Positions 16,965 through 26,296 of a stretch of 64,000 nucleotides of DNA are shown here, piece by piece. Below the pieces are notes generated by a model, which saw only the letters and a list, made by a program, of their open reading frames with translations, did no database searches and had not been told where the DNA came from. Location of the stretch: contig NZ_BMRC01000008.1 in NCBI RefSeq assembly GCF_014648435.1, positions 415,785-479,784 of the forward strand. Direction: 5' to 3'. A program made the translations under genes and the position numbers. The stretch comes from Nonomuraea spiralis. GTDB lineage: Bacteria; Actinomycetota; Actinomycetes; Streptosporangiales; Streptosporangiaceae. Position 1 is the first letter of the stretch, and each line of letters starts with the position of its first letter.

Positions 16965-17471
16965 CCCCGCCCGCAGGATCCGGAAGACGGGGTGGCGGGA
17001 CGCGATCCGGCCGAACCGCTCCAGGGGCGCCTTCGGCCCGAGTCCGAGATGGGGACGCGCGCCGGGCGCGACGGCGACGTAGCGGCGCAGGATCTCGGCA
17101 CGGCGCCCGGCCGGGACCTCGTCGAGCAGGACCGGGACCTCCCGCCCGCGACGGGAGAGCACGGCCCGGCCGCCCGCGGCGCGCACGTTCCGCACCCAGT
17201 TCGCGTCGGGCCCCAGCATGGACACCAGGAACTCGGCCCCTTCGTACCGGGCGATCGCGACGGGCACCGACGTGAGGCTCCCGCTACGACGTCCCACCAC
17301 CTTGAGCACCGCGCCAGGACGCGGTGACAACCAGCGGGTCCCGTACGTCAGCGCGTCGAGCCGGTTCATCGCCCGCATGAGCGCGTTGGGCCTTCCACCC
17401 CGGTACATCAGGCGTTTGAGCGCCGCGAGCCCGCCCAGGACGGCACGCCCGGCGCTCCGGGCCGCCGTCAT
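16950..17471 (-). CDS. F420/DDN-type nitroreductase family protein
   Basis: 173 residues from ATG 17471, which overlaps the stop of the upstream gene (ATGA). The sequence VVGRRSGSLTSVPVAIARYEGAEFLVSMLGPDANWVRNVRAAGGRAVL is typical of the split-beta-barrel deazaflavin-dependent nitroreductase family (Mycobacterium Ddn relatives), which bind F420 and reduce quinones or nitro compounds. The N-terminus (AALKRLMYRGGRPNALMRAMNRL) is amphipathic and may associate with membrane. Probably co-transcribed with the membrane protein gene and controlled by the divergent TetR regulator. Confidence 0.85.
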   Translation of the reverse strand: MTAARSAGRAVLGGLAALKRLMYRGGRPNALMRAMNRLDALTYGTRWLSPRPGAVLKVVGRRSGSLTSVPVAIARYEGAEFLVSMLGPDANWVRNVRAAGGRAVLSRRGREVPVLLDEVPAGRRAEILRRYVAVAPGARPHLGLGPKAPLERFGRIASRHPVFRILRAGSGQG

Positions 17472-17896
17472 CCCGCCCTTCTCCACAGCAGCACGACCGC
17501 CACGAGCCCGGGGATCAGCGGCAGGACCTGGAGCCAGCCGAGCAGCGGCGCGAGGCCGACCTCGCCGTTGGTGTCGCGGACGGTCAGGGCCGCGACCGCG
17601 AAGCAGAGCGCGACCGCGAACAGGCCGGCCGCCGCCCAGCGGGCCCATCCCTTTCCGGCGCGGGCCGCCCCGGCGGCGCCGAGCCAGCCGAGGAGCCCGA
17701 GTGCTCCCACGACACAGAGGATCACCGTGTAGAGGGTGACGCCCTCGTCGATCTTCCCGGGCCCGAGGGCCGGGTAACCGGTGCTGAGGTGCTCGGCCAG
17801 GCCGTCCCGGCCGATGAACACGAAGAGGGTGGCGAACACCGTGAGCGCGGCGCCGCCGTACATCAGGGCGAGGGCACCCCGCGGCTTCCCTGTCAT
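17468..17896 (-). CDS. Four-helix membrane protein of unknown function
   Basis: 142 residues with four predicted membrane helices: ~10-27, ~53-74, ~85-105 and ~117-137. No motif recognised. It begins 17 bases from the outer arm of a paired operator and is coupled to the F420-type oxidoreductase by a four-base overlap. The pair plus the divergent TetR gene form a small regulated unit, perhaps for response to a quinone-like or lipophilic compound; this is a guess from context. Confidence 0.75.
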   Translation of the reverse strand: MTGKPRGALALMYGGAALTVFATLFVFIGRDGLAEHLSTGYPALGPGKIDEGVTLYTVILCVVGALGLLGWLGAAGAARAGKGWARWAAAGLFAVALCFAVAALTVRDTNGEVGLAPLLGWLQVLPLIPGLVAVVLLWRRAG

Positions 17897-17913
17897 CGTC
17901 TGTGTCCTTCCAT

Positions 17914-17966
17914 GATTCTTACAACGTATGTTTGTCTGGCCCCACTATACTTACGAAGTAAGAATC
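17914..17966. promoter_or_regulatory. Paired TetR operators
   Basis: Two related 13-mers, CTTACAACGTATG (17918-17930) and the perfect 5-3-5 palindrome CTTACGAAGTAAG (17950-17962), 32 bases apart, about three helical turns. They also lie inside a larger inverted repeat with 9-bp arms GATTCTTAC (17914-17922) and GTAAGAATC (17958-17966). Located between the divergent membrane-protein and TetR genes. Confidence 0.7.
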
Positions 17967-17987
17967 AGGGTTGTGAGAAAGGCCACC

Positions 17988-18641
17988 ATGTCCCCGAAGC
18001 GCACCCGCGGCCAGAACGCCGGCCTGACCCGGCAGGGCATCCTGCGGGCGGCTCTGGCGCTGGCCGACCGCGAAGGGCTGAAGGCGCTGTCCATGCGCCG
18101 CATCGGCCAGGAGCTCGGCGTCGAGGCCATGTCCCTCTACCAGCACGTCGCCGGCAAGGACGCCCTGCTGGACGGCCTGGTCGAGGAGCTCGTCACGCAG
18201 GCCGCGCCACTGCTGGACGAGGCCGCCTCATGGCAGGACGGCCTGCGCGAGTACGCCCACGCGCTGCTGCGCACCCTGCTCGCGCATCCGAACCTGCTGC
18301 CCCTGGTGGTCGGCCGGCCCGCGATCACTCCGCGCAACCTGCGCCTGATGGAGGACGCGCTCCACGTGCTGCGGGCCGCCGGGGTGCCGCCGGACCACGC
18401 GCTGGACATGCTCTACGCCGTGACCGGTTTCGTCGTCGGCCACGCCGCCCTCCTGGCCGGAGGCGGCGGCGACCGGCCCGAGCAGAGCGGCCGGATGCGC
18501 GACATCCCCGAGCCCGACCTGCTGGAGACCCCGCTCCTCGCCGAGGCCACCCGGGCCCGGCGCACCCAGCCCGCCTCCGGGACCGACCCCCGTTTCGACT
18601 TCGCGCTCGAAGCCATGTTGCGCGGCTTCGCCACGCCGTGA
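17988..18641 (+). CDS. TetR-family repressor with TetR_C domain
   Basis: 217 residues from ATG 17988, preceded by GAGAAAGG at 17975-17982. The HTH is visible in GILRAALALADREGLKALSMRRIGQELGVEAMSLYQHV (residues ~15-52). The C-terminal region resembles the tetracycline-repressor-type ligand domain (LREYAHALLRTLLAHPNLLPLV). Divergent from the membrane protein/F420 gene pair, with two matching operators between, so it probably represses both directions. Confidence 0.88.
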   Translation: MSPKRTRGQNAGLTRQGILRAALALADREGLKALSMRRIGQELGVEAMSLYQHVAGKDALLDGLVEELVTQAAPLLDEAASWQDGLREYAHALLRTLLAHPNLLPLVVGRPAITPRNLRLMEDALHVLRAAGVPPDHALDMLYAVTGFVVGHAALLAGGGGDRPEQSGRMRDIPEPDLLETPLLAEATRARRTQPASGTDPRFDFALEAMLRGFATP

Positions 18642-18644
18642 GCG

Positions 18645-20249
18645 CTAGCGGAACACGTAGCCGCTCGTGCTGGTGTATCCGGCGGCGTTCGTGGCGGTGA
18701 CGGAGGTCCAGGGGCCCGGCGGGGCGTAGGGGGCCCAGGCCGACTCGGGCCGCCCGGGGCCGTACCAGCGCTGGGCGACGCGCACCTCGCGGCCGCCGGG
18801 CGAGGTGAAGCGCAGGGTGCCGCCGCGCAGGTTGTAGCCCTCGACGGCGATGCCGGGCCGCCCGTCCATCTCCTTCCGGTACGCGTTCACGATGATCGGC
18901 TGCCGCCGGCCGTTCGCGATGTCGTCGGCCAGGGAAGGACCGGCGGGGCTCGCCTGGCAGGTGAAGAAGGGGTCCCAGCCGTAGGAGATGATCTTCGCCG
19001 CGTGCCCGCCGGTCGCCATGATCTGCTGGTCCAGCCGCGCCTTGCTGGTACGCCCCCGCAACGGCAGCGGCTCGACCCGCCCGCACTCCCCGTCCACCGG
19101 GGCGGGCTCGAAGCCCTCGACGTTCACCCACAGCTCGACCCCGGCGGGCACGTTCCGGGCGGCCGCCTCGATGTAGTCCCTGGTGGGCCCGTAGTACCCG
19201 TCGGCGTTGCGCACCCGGCCGACCACCGGCACGAGCCGGGGGGCGACCATGGCCGTCCCCTCCTCGATCCCGTGGACCGGCACCTTCCCCGTGCCCCGCC
19301 CGTCCTGCACGGCGACGGCCATGGGCGCGCCCGCCCGCGTGGCCGCGATGTCCGCCAGCCCGCCGGGCACCTGGCCGGGCGGGAACCCACGGCCCCTGCG
19401 GGCGTCGATGTAGGGGCTGACCAGGATCTTCCTGCCGGGCAGCGCGGCGGCGACCACCGCGTGCTGGGCCGCGTACAGGGCGAGGACCGGGTCGCGCGGC
19501 CCCCGGTCGCGCATGGCCAGCTCGAACGACTGGTAGACCCCGCCGAAGGCCGCCGACCCGCCGAACCGCTCCCGGTAACCGGCCAGCACCCGCGCGGTGA
19601 AGGCGTTCAGCGCGGCGGCGTGCGCGAGGTCGGGCTCCCACGGCTTGCCACGCCGTTGCGGCGCGGCGGGCAGCCCGGGGAACACCGTCATCCCGTACGC
19701 CGCCGCCTCGTCGATCAGGTTGCCCAGCCCGTCGCCGTCGGTCGAGACCAGCACGAGGTCCTGCACGCGCTCGGCGCACGACCGGGCCAGCGACACGCGG
19801 TAGAAGATCCGGCCCCCGCTCTCGATCCGCCGGTCGAGGCCCGGGCAGCGCAACACCGACGGCCCGAACTCCTCGCTGGTCACGTACGTGTAGACGTGCC
19901 GGACCCGCTTGCCCGGCACCCGCGCGCAGGGTTGCCCGTCCACCCGGCAGGCGGCGACGTCGGCCCCCATCGGCCCGGCGTCGAACCGCGGCCCGAACGT
20001 GACGAGCGTGTCGCCGCCGAGCGAGTGGATCGCCTCCACCATCCGCCGCGTCACGCACAGGGAGGCACGCGGCATGACCCAGTACCCGCTGATCGCGTAC
20101 GGCGCCCCCACCCTCGTGTCCCTGGGCGGGCACCCGTCGTCACCGGCGCCGGGACCGGCCGGGACGACGACGCAGACCGCCAGGACGACCACCACGACCA
20201 GCCACCGTAATCGGCGCACCCACGCTCCTCCCGACGCACTCACCAGCAT
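18645..20249 (-). CDS. Secreted TIM-barrel-like protein, possibly DUF4434-type
   Basis: 534 residues. An N-terminal hydrophobic segment (WLVVVVVLAVCVVVPAGPGAG, ~17-37) indicates export. The remainder has barrel-like alternation: DTLVTFGPRFDAG, GMTVFPGLPAAP, ILVSPYIDARRG, AMVAPRLVPVVGRV, KIISYGWDPFFTCQ, and a C-terminal beta-rich region with WTSVTATNAAGYTSTSGYVF that resembles a fibronectin-like tail. Layout is reminiscent of DUF4434 glycosidase-like proteins, but no catalytic residue is assigned. It ends 3 bases from the convergent TetR gene. Confidence 0.6.
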   Translation of the reverse strand: MLVSASGGAWVRRLRWLVVVVVLAVCVVVPAGPGAGDDGCPPRDTRVGAPYAISGYWVMPRASLCVTRRMVEAIHSLGGDTLVTFGPRFDAGPMGADVAACRVDGQPCARVPGKRVRHVYTYVTSEEFGPSVLRCPGLDRRIESGGRIFYRVSLARSCAERVQDLVLVSTDGDGLGNLIDEAAAYGMTVFPGLPAAPQRRGKPWEPDLAHAAALNAFTARVLAGYRERFGGSAAFGGVYQSFELAMRDRGPRDPVLALYAAQHAVVAAALPGRKILVSPYIDARRGRGFPPGQVPGGLADIAATRAGAPMAVAVQDGRGTGKVPVHGIEEGTAMVAPRLVPVVGRVRNADGYYGPTRDYIEAAARNVPAGVELWVNVEGFEPAPVDGECGRVEPLPLRGRTSKARLDQQIMATGGHAAKIISYGWDPFFTCQASPAGPSLADDIANGRRQPIIVNAYRKEMDGRPGIAVEGYNLRGGTLRFTSPGGREVRVAQRWYGPGRPESAWAPYAPPGPWTSVTATNAAGYTSTSGYVFR

Positions 20250-20345
20250 CAGTCACCTACCCGGAACACGGCCCGATTCGCGCCCCGGCGTGCCCCGGCG
20301 TGCCCTGGTACCGATCTCCGCCAGGCGGCCACGGACAATGGAGTC

Positions 20346-21131
20346 ATGGTGAGTATCGATCTCAGCGGGAAGACCGCGCTGGTCACGGGCTCGACCCAGG
20401 GCATCGGGGCGGCCATCGCGGCCGGTCTGGCACGGGCGGGCGCGCGGGTCGGCGTCAACGGCCGCAGCGAGGGCTCGGTGGCCGCCGCCGTCGAACGCAT
20501 GGACCACGGCGGGCTGGTCGCCGCGCCCGGCGACGTCTCCACCGAGGACGGGCTCCAGCGGGTCCTGAGCTCATTGCCGCAGGTGGACATCCTCGTCAAC
20601 AACCTGGGCATCTTCGAGGCCAGACCGGCGCTGGAGATCACCGACGCCGAGTGGCGGCGGTACTTCGACGTCAACGTCCTGGCCGCGGTCCGGCTGACGC
20701 GCGCGTACCTGCCGGGCATGATCGAGCGCGGCTGGGGCCGGATCCAGTACATCGCCAGCGACTCGGCCGTCGCCACGCCGATCGAGATGATCCACTACGG
20801 CATGAGCAAGACGGCGCTGCTGGCCGTGTCGCGCGGGTTCGCCAAGGAGGCCGCCGGGAGCGGCGTGACGGTCAACTCGGTGATCGCCGGGCCCACGCAC
20901 ACCGGGGGCGTGGAGGAGTTCGTCTACCAGCTCGTGGACAAGGAGCTGCCGTGGGAGGAGGCGCAGCGGGCGTTCATGCTCAAGCACCGTCCGCAGTCGC
21001 TGATCCAGCGGCTGATCGAGCCGGAGGAGATCGCCAACATGGTCGTCTACCTCAGCTCGCCGCTCGCCTCGGCGACCACGGGCGGCGCGCTGCGCGTGGA
21101 CGGCGGCTACGTGGACGCCATCCTGCCCTGA
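20346..21131 (+). CDS. Short-chain dehydrogenase/reductase
   Basis: 261 residues of classical SDR length. The cofactor motif TGSTQGIG (~15-22), NNLGIF in place of NNAG, and the catalytic YGMSK (YxxxK) with the preceding serine in YIASDSA are all visible. The C-terminal GGALRVDGGYVDAILP is the usual SDR ending. NAD(P)-dependent, substrate unknown. It stands alone between an exported protein gene and the VOC gene. Confidence 0.9.
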   Translation: MVSIDLSGKTALVTGSTQGIGAAIAAGLARAGARVGVNGRSEGSVAAAVERMDHGGLVAAPGDVSTEDGLQRVLSSLPQVDILVNNLGIFEARPALEITDAEWRRYFDVNVLAAVRLTRAYLPGMIERGWGRIQYIASDSAVATPIEMIHYGMSKTALLAVSRGFAKEAAGSGVTVNSVIAGPTHTGGVEEFVYQLVDKELPWEEAQRAFMLKHRPQSLIQRLIEPEEIANMVVYLSSPLASATTGGALRVDGGYVDAILP

Positions 21132-21144
21132 CGGTCCCCGGCCC

Positions 21145-21534
21145 TCAGTAGGACTGGAGCTCGATCAGGTTGCCCTCCGGGTCACGCAGGTGGGCCGTAC
21201 GCAGGCCGGGCGCCCACTCGGGACGGTCCTGCGACGGCGCGACGACCACGGCCCCGAGCCGTACGAGGCGGTCGGTCCCGGCGTCCACGTCGTCGACCTT
21301 CATGACCAGCATCGCCGTGTCCTGGGCGGGCGCCGCGGGCAGGCCGGCGGTGCCCACGACATGGGCCATGTTGTCGCGGCCGAAGAGCACGAGACCGGCC
21401 TGGCCGTCGATGTCCCAGTTGGCGTAGGCCGCCTCCGTCAGCACCTTCACCGGTTCCACGCCGAGGGCGGCACGGTAGAAGGCGACGGCGGCGGGGAAGT
21501 CGCGCACCAGCAGCCGGGGGTAGAGGGCGTCCAT
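21145..21534 (-). CDS. VOC/glyoxalase-fold protein
   Basis: 129 residues with the two beta-alpha-beta-beta-beta modules of the VOC superfamily: YPRLLVRDFPAAVAFYRAALG at the N-terminus and LRDPEGNLIELQSY at the C-terminus, which carries the usual second-module Glu. Members are glyoxalases, dioxygenases or antibiotic-binding resistance proteins; the substrate cannot be chosen. Divergent from a MarR regulator with a strong palindrome between, so inducible expression is likely. Confidence 0.88.
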   Translation of the reverse strand: MDALYPRLLVRDFPAAVAFYRAALGVEPVKVLTEAAYANWDIDGQAGLVLFGRDNMAHVVGTAGLPAAPAQDTAMLVMKVDDVDAGTDRLVRLGAVVVAPSQDRPEWAPGLRTAHLRDPEGNLIELQSY

Positions 21535-21559
21535 TCTGGACCTCCGAAATTAGTGGGTG

Positions 21560-21578
21560 GTCACCAACTATTGGTGAC
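21560..21578. promoter_or_regulatory. MarR operator, perfect 8-3-8 palindrome
   Basis: GTCACCAA-CTA-TTGGTGAC, centred between the VOC gene start (21534) and the MarR gene start (21598). The size fits a MarR dimer. Confidence 0.7.
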
Positions 21579-21597
21579 AACCTACACTTCTGCTGAC

Positions 21598-22026
21598 ATG
21601 GAACTGCCACCCACCCTCCTCGGGACGACCACCTTCGTGCTGCACAAGGTCGGCGTCGCCAACCGGCGCGCGCTGGCCGAACGGCTGACGGGCGAGACCG
21701 GGCTGAGCCTGTGGGAGTTCGCCGCGCTCGCCACGCTCGACGACTTCGGGCCCGCGGCACAACGCGAGATCGGCGACCGGCTGGGCCTCGACCCGAGCGA
21801 CATGGTGCGCCTGATGGACGGCCTGATGGACGGGTCACTCGCCGTACGGGAGCGCGACCCGGCCGACCGACGTCGCTACCGGATCTCGCTCACAGCCGCC
21901 GGGAGCGACGCCCTGACCCGCGCCCGCACGGTGGTGGCCGACGTGGAACGCGAGACCCTCGCCCCGCTGACGGACGACGAACGCCGCCGGCTGCACACCC
22001 TGGTCACCAAACTCTTCTCCCATTGA
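21598..22026 (+). CDS. MarR-family regulator
   Basis: 142 residues with the winged-helix MarR core: LSLWEFAALATLDDFGPAAQREIGDRLGLDPSDMVRLMDGL (recognition helix) and the wing RERDPADRRRYRISLTAAG (DRR signature). The operator at 21560-21578 lies 20 bases before the ATG and between it and the VOC gene, suggesting repression of both. Confidence 0.9.
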   Translation: MELPPTLLGTTTFVLHKVGVANRRALAERLTGETGLSLWEFAALATLDDFGPAAQREIGDRLGLDPSDMVRLMDGLMDGSLAVRERDPADRRRYRISLTAAGSDALTRARTVVADVERETLAPLTDDERRRLHTLVTKLFSH

Positions 22027-22042
22027 CAAATCCCATAACAAG

Positions 22043-22054
22043 AGTCAATTGACT
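22043..22054. promoter_or_regulatory. Perfect 12-bp palindrome upstream of polyol ABC operon
   Basis: AGTCAATTGACT, 27 bases before the predicted -35 of the ABC operon. Possible operator; no dedicated regulator gene is adjacent other than MarR. Confidence 0.35.
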
Positions 22055-22080
22055 AACACCGGTCACCTCAACTTCCCTCT

Positions 22081-22108
22081 TTGCACGAAGATTCAGATCA
22101 TGTTAGAT
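22081..22108 (+). promoter_or_regulatory. Putative promoter of polyol ABC operon
   Basis: TTGCAC at 22081-22086 and TTAGAT at 22103-22108 spaced 16 bases. Its position makes the upstream ATG at 22107 an unlikely start and favours GTG 22143. Confidence 0.4.
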
Positions 22109-22142
22109 GGAGGGCAAGCTCCGGGAGAGAGGACCGGACATT

Positions 22143-23231
22143 GTGCCGCTGATTCTCGATGGCGTCCGCGTACGGCAGCACGGGGAGACCTGGCTCGACG
22201 ACATCCACCTCGAATTATCGAATGGACTGACCACGCTCGTCGGCCCGATGAACTCGGGAAAGACCACGCTCATGCGGGTCGCCGCCGGGCTGCGGCCACC
22301 CGATTCCGGGCGGGTGCTGGTCAACGGAGAAGACGTCACCGCGATTTCCGTGCGAAAGCGTTCGGTCGCCTTCGTCTATCAGCAATTCATCAATTACCCG
22401 TCGCTGACGGTTTATGAGAACATCGCCTCGCCGCTGCGGCTCGACCGGTCGTACCGGAAGGACGGCATCGACCGGCGGGTGCGCGAGGTGGCCGCGCTCA
22501 TGGGGCTCGGCGACCTGCTGGACCGCAGGCCCGCGGAGCTGTCGGGCGGCCAGCAGCAGCGCACCGCCATCGCCCGCGCGCTGGCCAGGCCCGTGGACGT
22601 GCTGCTGCTCGACGAGCCGCTGGCCAACCTCGATTTCAAGCTGCGCGAGCAGTTGCGCGAGGACCTCAAGCACATGTTCGAGCGCTCGCCGGGCGTCGTC
22701 CTCTACTCCACCGCAGACCCGAACGAGGCGCTGACCTTCGCCGCGCCCGCCGTGGTGCTGGGCGAGGGCAGGGTCCAGCACATCGGCGACCCGGCCACCC
22801 TGTACGCCGAGCCGCCCACGCTGGCCGTCGCGGCCACGCTCAGCGACCCGCCGCTGAACCTCCTGCCCGGCACCGTCCGCGACGGCCGGATCGAGGTGCT
22901 CGGCACGTCCTTCCCCGCGCCGCCCGGCCATCCCCCCGGGGGCGTCGTGCTGGGCATCCGCCCCCACCAGGTCACGATCGCCAGGAACGGCCCCGGCGCG
23001 CTGGAGCTGCCCGCCGAGATCAGGCTCGCCGAGGTGACCGGCAGCGCGACGTTCCTGCACCTGCAGCTGGAGGGACGGCGGCACCTGGTGGCCCACCTGC
23101 CCGGCCCGCGGCTGTTCACCCCGGGCGAGTCCGCCACGGCGTACGTGGACCCCCGGCACATCTTCGTGTTCGACGAGGCCGGGGGCCGATTACCGGCCGC
23201 CTCGGCGGCGGAGGCCGGCCCGCATGGCTGA
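22143..23231 (+). CDS. ABC transporter ATPase, GlpS-like
   Basis: 362 residues from GTG 22143, with GAGAGGA just upstream; an ATG at 22107 would sit in the promoter. Walker A is GPMNSGKTT, signature LSGGQQQR and Walker B VLLLDEPLANLD, so the site is complete. A C-terminal TOBE-like regulatory region follows. Gene order (two ATPases, two permeases, DUF2160 protein, binding protein) matches the rhizobial glycerol transporter GlpSTPQV. The switch region reads YSTADPNEALTF, with Ala-Asp in place of the usual Thr-His-Asp, so the H-loop His is missing. Confidence 0.85.
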   Translation: MPLILDGVRVRQHGETWLDDIHLELSNGLTTLVGPMNSGKTTLMRVAAGLRPPDSGRVLVNGEDVTAISVRKRSVAFVYQQFINYPSLTVYENIASPLRLDRSYRKDGIDRRVREVAALMGLGDLLDRRPAELSGGQQQRTAIARALARPVDVLLLDEPLANLDFKLREQLREDLKHMFERSPGVVLYSTADPNEALTFAAPAVVLGEGRVQHIGDPATLYAEPPTLAVAATLSDPPLNLLPGTVRDGRIEVLGTSFPAPPGHPPGGVVLGIRPHQVTIARNGPGALELPAEIRLAEVTGSATFLHLQLEGRRHLVAHLPGPRLFTPGESATAYVDPRHIFVFDEAGGRLPAASAAEAGPHG

Positions 23232-24314
23232 GATTCGCCTGGAAGGCGTCGGCCACAGCTACGACGGCGGCCGGACGTGGGCGCTCAGGCCCATGACCTG
23301 GACGTGGCGGAGCGGCAGGGCCTACGCCCTGCTCGGCCCGAGCGGCTGCGGCAAGACCACACTGCTGAACATCGTCTCGGGGCTGCTCACGCCCACGGTG
23401 GGCCGGATCTGGTTCGACGACCGCGAGGTGACCGGCGTGCCCACGGCGGGCCGCGACATCGCGCAGGTCTTCCAGTTCCCCGTCCTGTACGAGGAGATGA
23501 CGGTCTACGACAACCTGGCCTTCCCGCTGCGCAACAGGAAGGTGCCCGCGCCGGAGATCCGCCGGCGCGTCCTGCGGGTGTCGGCGATGCTGGGCCTGGA
23601 CGACGTACTGCGCCGCCGGTCGCGCCGCCTCGACCCGGGCCGCAAGCAGATCGTCAGCCTGGGCCGCGGCCTGGTACGCGCCCAGGTGGCGGCCGTGCTG
23701 CTCGACGAGCCGCTGACCGTGGTCGATCCCGCGCTGAAGTGGACCTTGCGCAGCAAGCTCAAGGAGATCCACCGCGACACCGGCCACACCCTCGTCTACG
23801 TCACCCACGACCAGACCGAGGCCCTGACCTTCGCCGACGAGGTGGTCGTGCTCAACGACGGCCGGATCGTGCAGGCCGGACGGCCGGCCGAGCTGTTCCT
23901 GTCGCCCGAGCACGAGTTCGTCGGCCACTTCATCGGCTCGCCCGGCATGAACGTGTTGCCCGCCGAGATCGACGGCGGCGTGGTCAGGATCGGCCGCTCC
24001 GAGGTGGGCGCGGTGGCCGGCGAGCTGCCGCCGGGGCCGGTGCGGATCGGCGTACGGCCCGAGTTCGTCCAGGTCGGCGGCCTGCCCGGCGGCCCCGGCG
24101 TGGCGGCCAGGGTGACCGGCGTCGACCGTATGGGCTCCCACGACCTGGTACGCGCCGAGGTCGGTGGGCATCCCGTGATCGCCAGGACCGAGGCGGGCTC
24201 GTCCTGGACGCCGGGCGCGGTCGAGTTCCTGGGCTTCCCCGCGGACCGGACGTTCCTGTTCCGCGACGAGGTCCGGTGCGGCTCGCTCGCGCCCCTGGAC
24301 GGAAGGGGACCGGC

Positions 24315-24318
<4 letters not shown>
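23224..24318 (+). CDS. ABC transporter ATPase, GlpT-like, degenerate signature motif
   Basis: 364 residues. Walker A GPSGCGKTT and switch YVTHDQTEAL are intact, but the ABC signature is replaced by LDPGRKQIVSLGRGLVR (no LSGGQ), and the Walker B follow-on reads LLDEPLTVVDP. A partner with a good signature but no H-loop His (previous gene) plus this one predicts an asymmetric heterodimer with one competent ATP site. Overlaps the previous gene by 8 bases. C-terminal TOBE domain present. Confidence 0.85.
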
Positions 24319-25196
<878 letters not shown>

Positions 25197-25201
25197 ACGC
25201 G

Positions 25202-26008
25202 ATGCGCCACCTGCCATGGGCGCGCACGGTCTTCTGGCTGTACGCCGCCACGCTGATGTTGCCGCTGTTGTGGATGTTCGGCATGTCCATCCGCCCGAAC
25301 GAGGACATCCTGGGCAGCTTCTCGCTGATCCCGCAGCGGGTGACCTTCGACAACTACGCCACGTTCTTCACGGACGCGTCGTGGTATTCGAGCTACCTGA
25401 ACTCCATCGTCTACACCTCGCTGAACGCGGTCATGTCGCTCGTCGTGGCGCTCCCGGCGGCGTACGCGTTCTCGCGGTTCCGCTTCGCCGGGGACAAACA
25501 CCTGTTCTTCTGGCTGCTGACGAACCGGATGGCTCCCCCGGCGGTGTTCCTGCTGCCGTTCTTCCAGATCTACCAGGCGGTCGGGCTGTTCGACACGCAT
25601 CTGGGCGTGGCGATCGCGCACATGTTGTTCAACGTCCCGCTGGCGGTCTGGATCCTCGAAGGGTTCATGTCCGGGATCCCCCGCGAGATCGACGAGACCG
25701 CGGCGATCGACGGATATTCGCTGCCGCGTTTCTTCCTCCGCGTCTTCCTGCCGTTGATCAGGTCCGCGATCGGCGTCACCGCGTTCTTCTGCTTCATGTT
25801 CAGCTGGGTGGAGCTGCTGATCGCCAGGACGATCACGTCGGTGGACGCCAAACCCATCGCGGCCACCATGACGAGGACGGTGAGCGCGGCGGGCGTGGAC
25901 TGGGGGCTGCTGGCGGCGGCCGGCGTGCTGACCATCGTCCCCGGCGCGGTCGTCATCTGGTTCGTACGCAACTACATCGCCAAGGGATTCGCCCTGGGGA
26001 GGGTCTGA
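25202..26008 (+). CDS. ABC transporter permease, GlpQ-like
   Basis: 268 residues from ATG 25202, with GGGGAGGTG at 25187-25195; GTG 25193 would add three residues. MalG-like topology of six helices; EAA loop EIDETAAIDGYSLPRFFLRVFLP. Second half of the polyol transporter channel. Confidence 0.88.
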   Translation: MRHLPWARTVFWLYAATLMLPLLWMFGMSIRPNEDILGSFSLIPQRVTFDNYATFFTDASWYSSYLNSIVYTSLNAVMSLVVALPAAYAFSRFRFAGDKHLFFWLLTNRMAPPAVFLLPFFQIYQAVGLFDTHLGVAIAHMLFNVPLAVWILEGFMSGIPREIDETAAIDGYSLPRFFLRVFLPLIRSAIGVTAFFCFMFSWVELLIARTITSVDAKPIAATMTRTVSAAGVDWGLLAAAGVLTIVPGAVVIWFVRNYIAKGFALGRV

Positions 26009-26010
26009 CC

Positions 26011-26283
26011 ATGGAGTGGATGGTGTGGACCGTCCCCACGGCCCTGGTGTTCGCCGGGCTGGCCGTGCTGCTGTGCGTGATGGCGGTCTGGGGCCGGCTC
26101 TCCCCTCCCGTGGCCAGGCGCGGGTTCCTGCGGATCGAGACCGACCGGGGCGACCGGCTGTACATCGGCCTGATCAGCGCGGCCGTCGTCCTGGCCCTGT
26201 GGATGGCAGTCACCGACCTGTCCATGTGGGCGGCGCTCGGCGTCGCGCTGCTGGTCGTGGTCGTGATCGGAAGATGGGGCTGA
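26011..26283 (+). CDS. DUF2160 small membrane protein
   Basis: 90 residues, three predicted helices (~7-28, ~51-68, ~72-88) around a conserved soluble stretch SPPVARRGFLRIETDRGDRLYIG. This matches the DUF2160 proteins that sit in glpSTPQV-type operons between the second permease and the binding protein, as here. Function unknown, probably an accessory subunit of this transporter. GGGGAGGG at 25997-26004 is its ribosome-binding site. Confidence 0.85.
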   Translation: MEWMVWTVPTALVFAGLAVLLCVMAVWGRLSPPVARRGFLRIETDRGDRLYIGLISAAVVLALWMAVTDLSMWAALGVALLVVVVIGRWG

Positions 26284-26296
26284 GAGGAGCCAGGCG

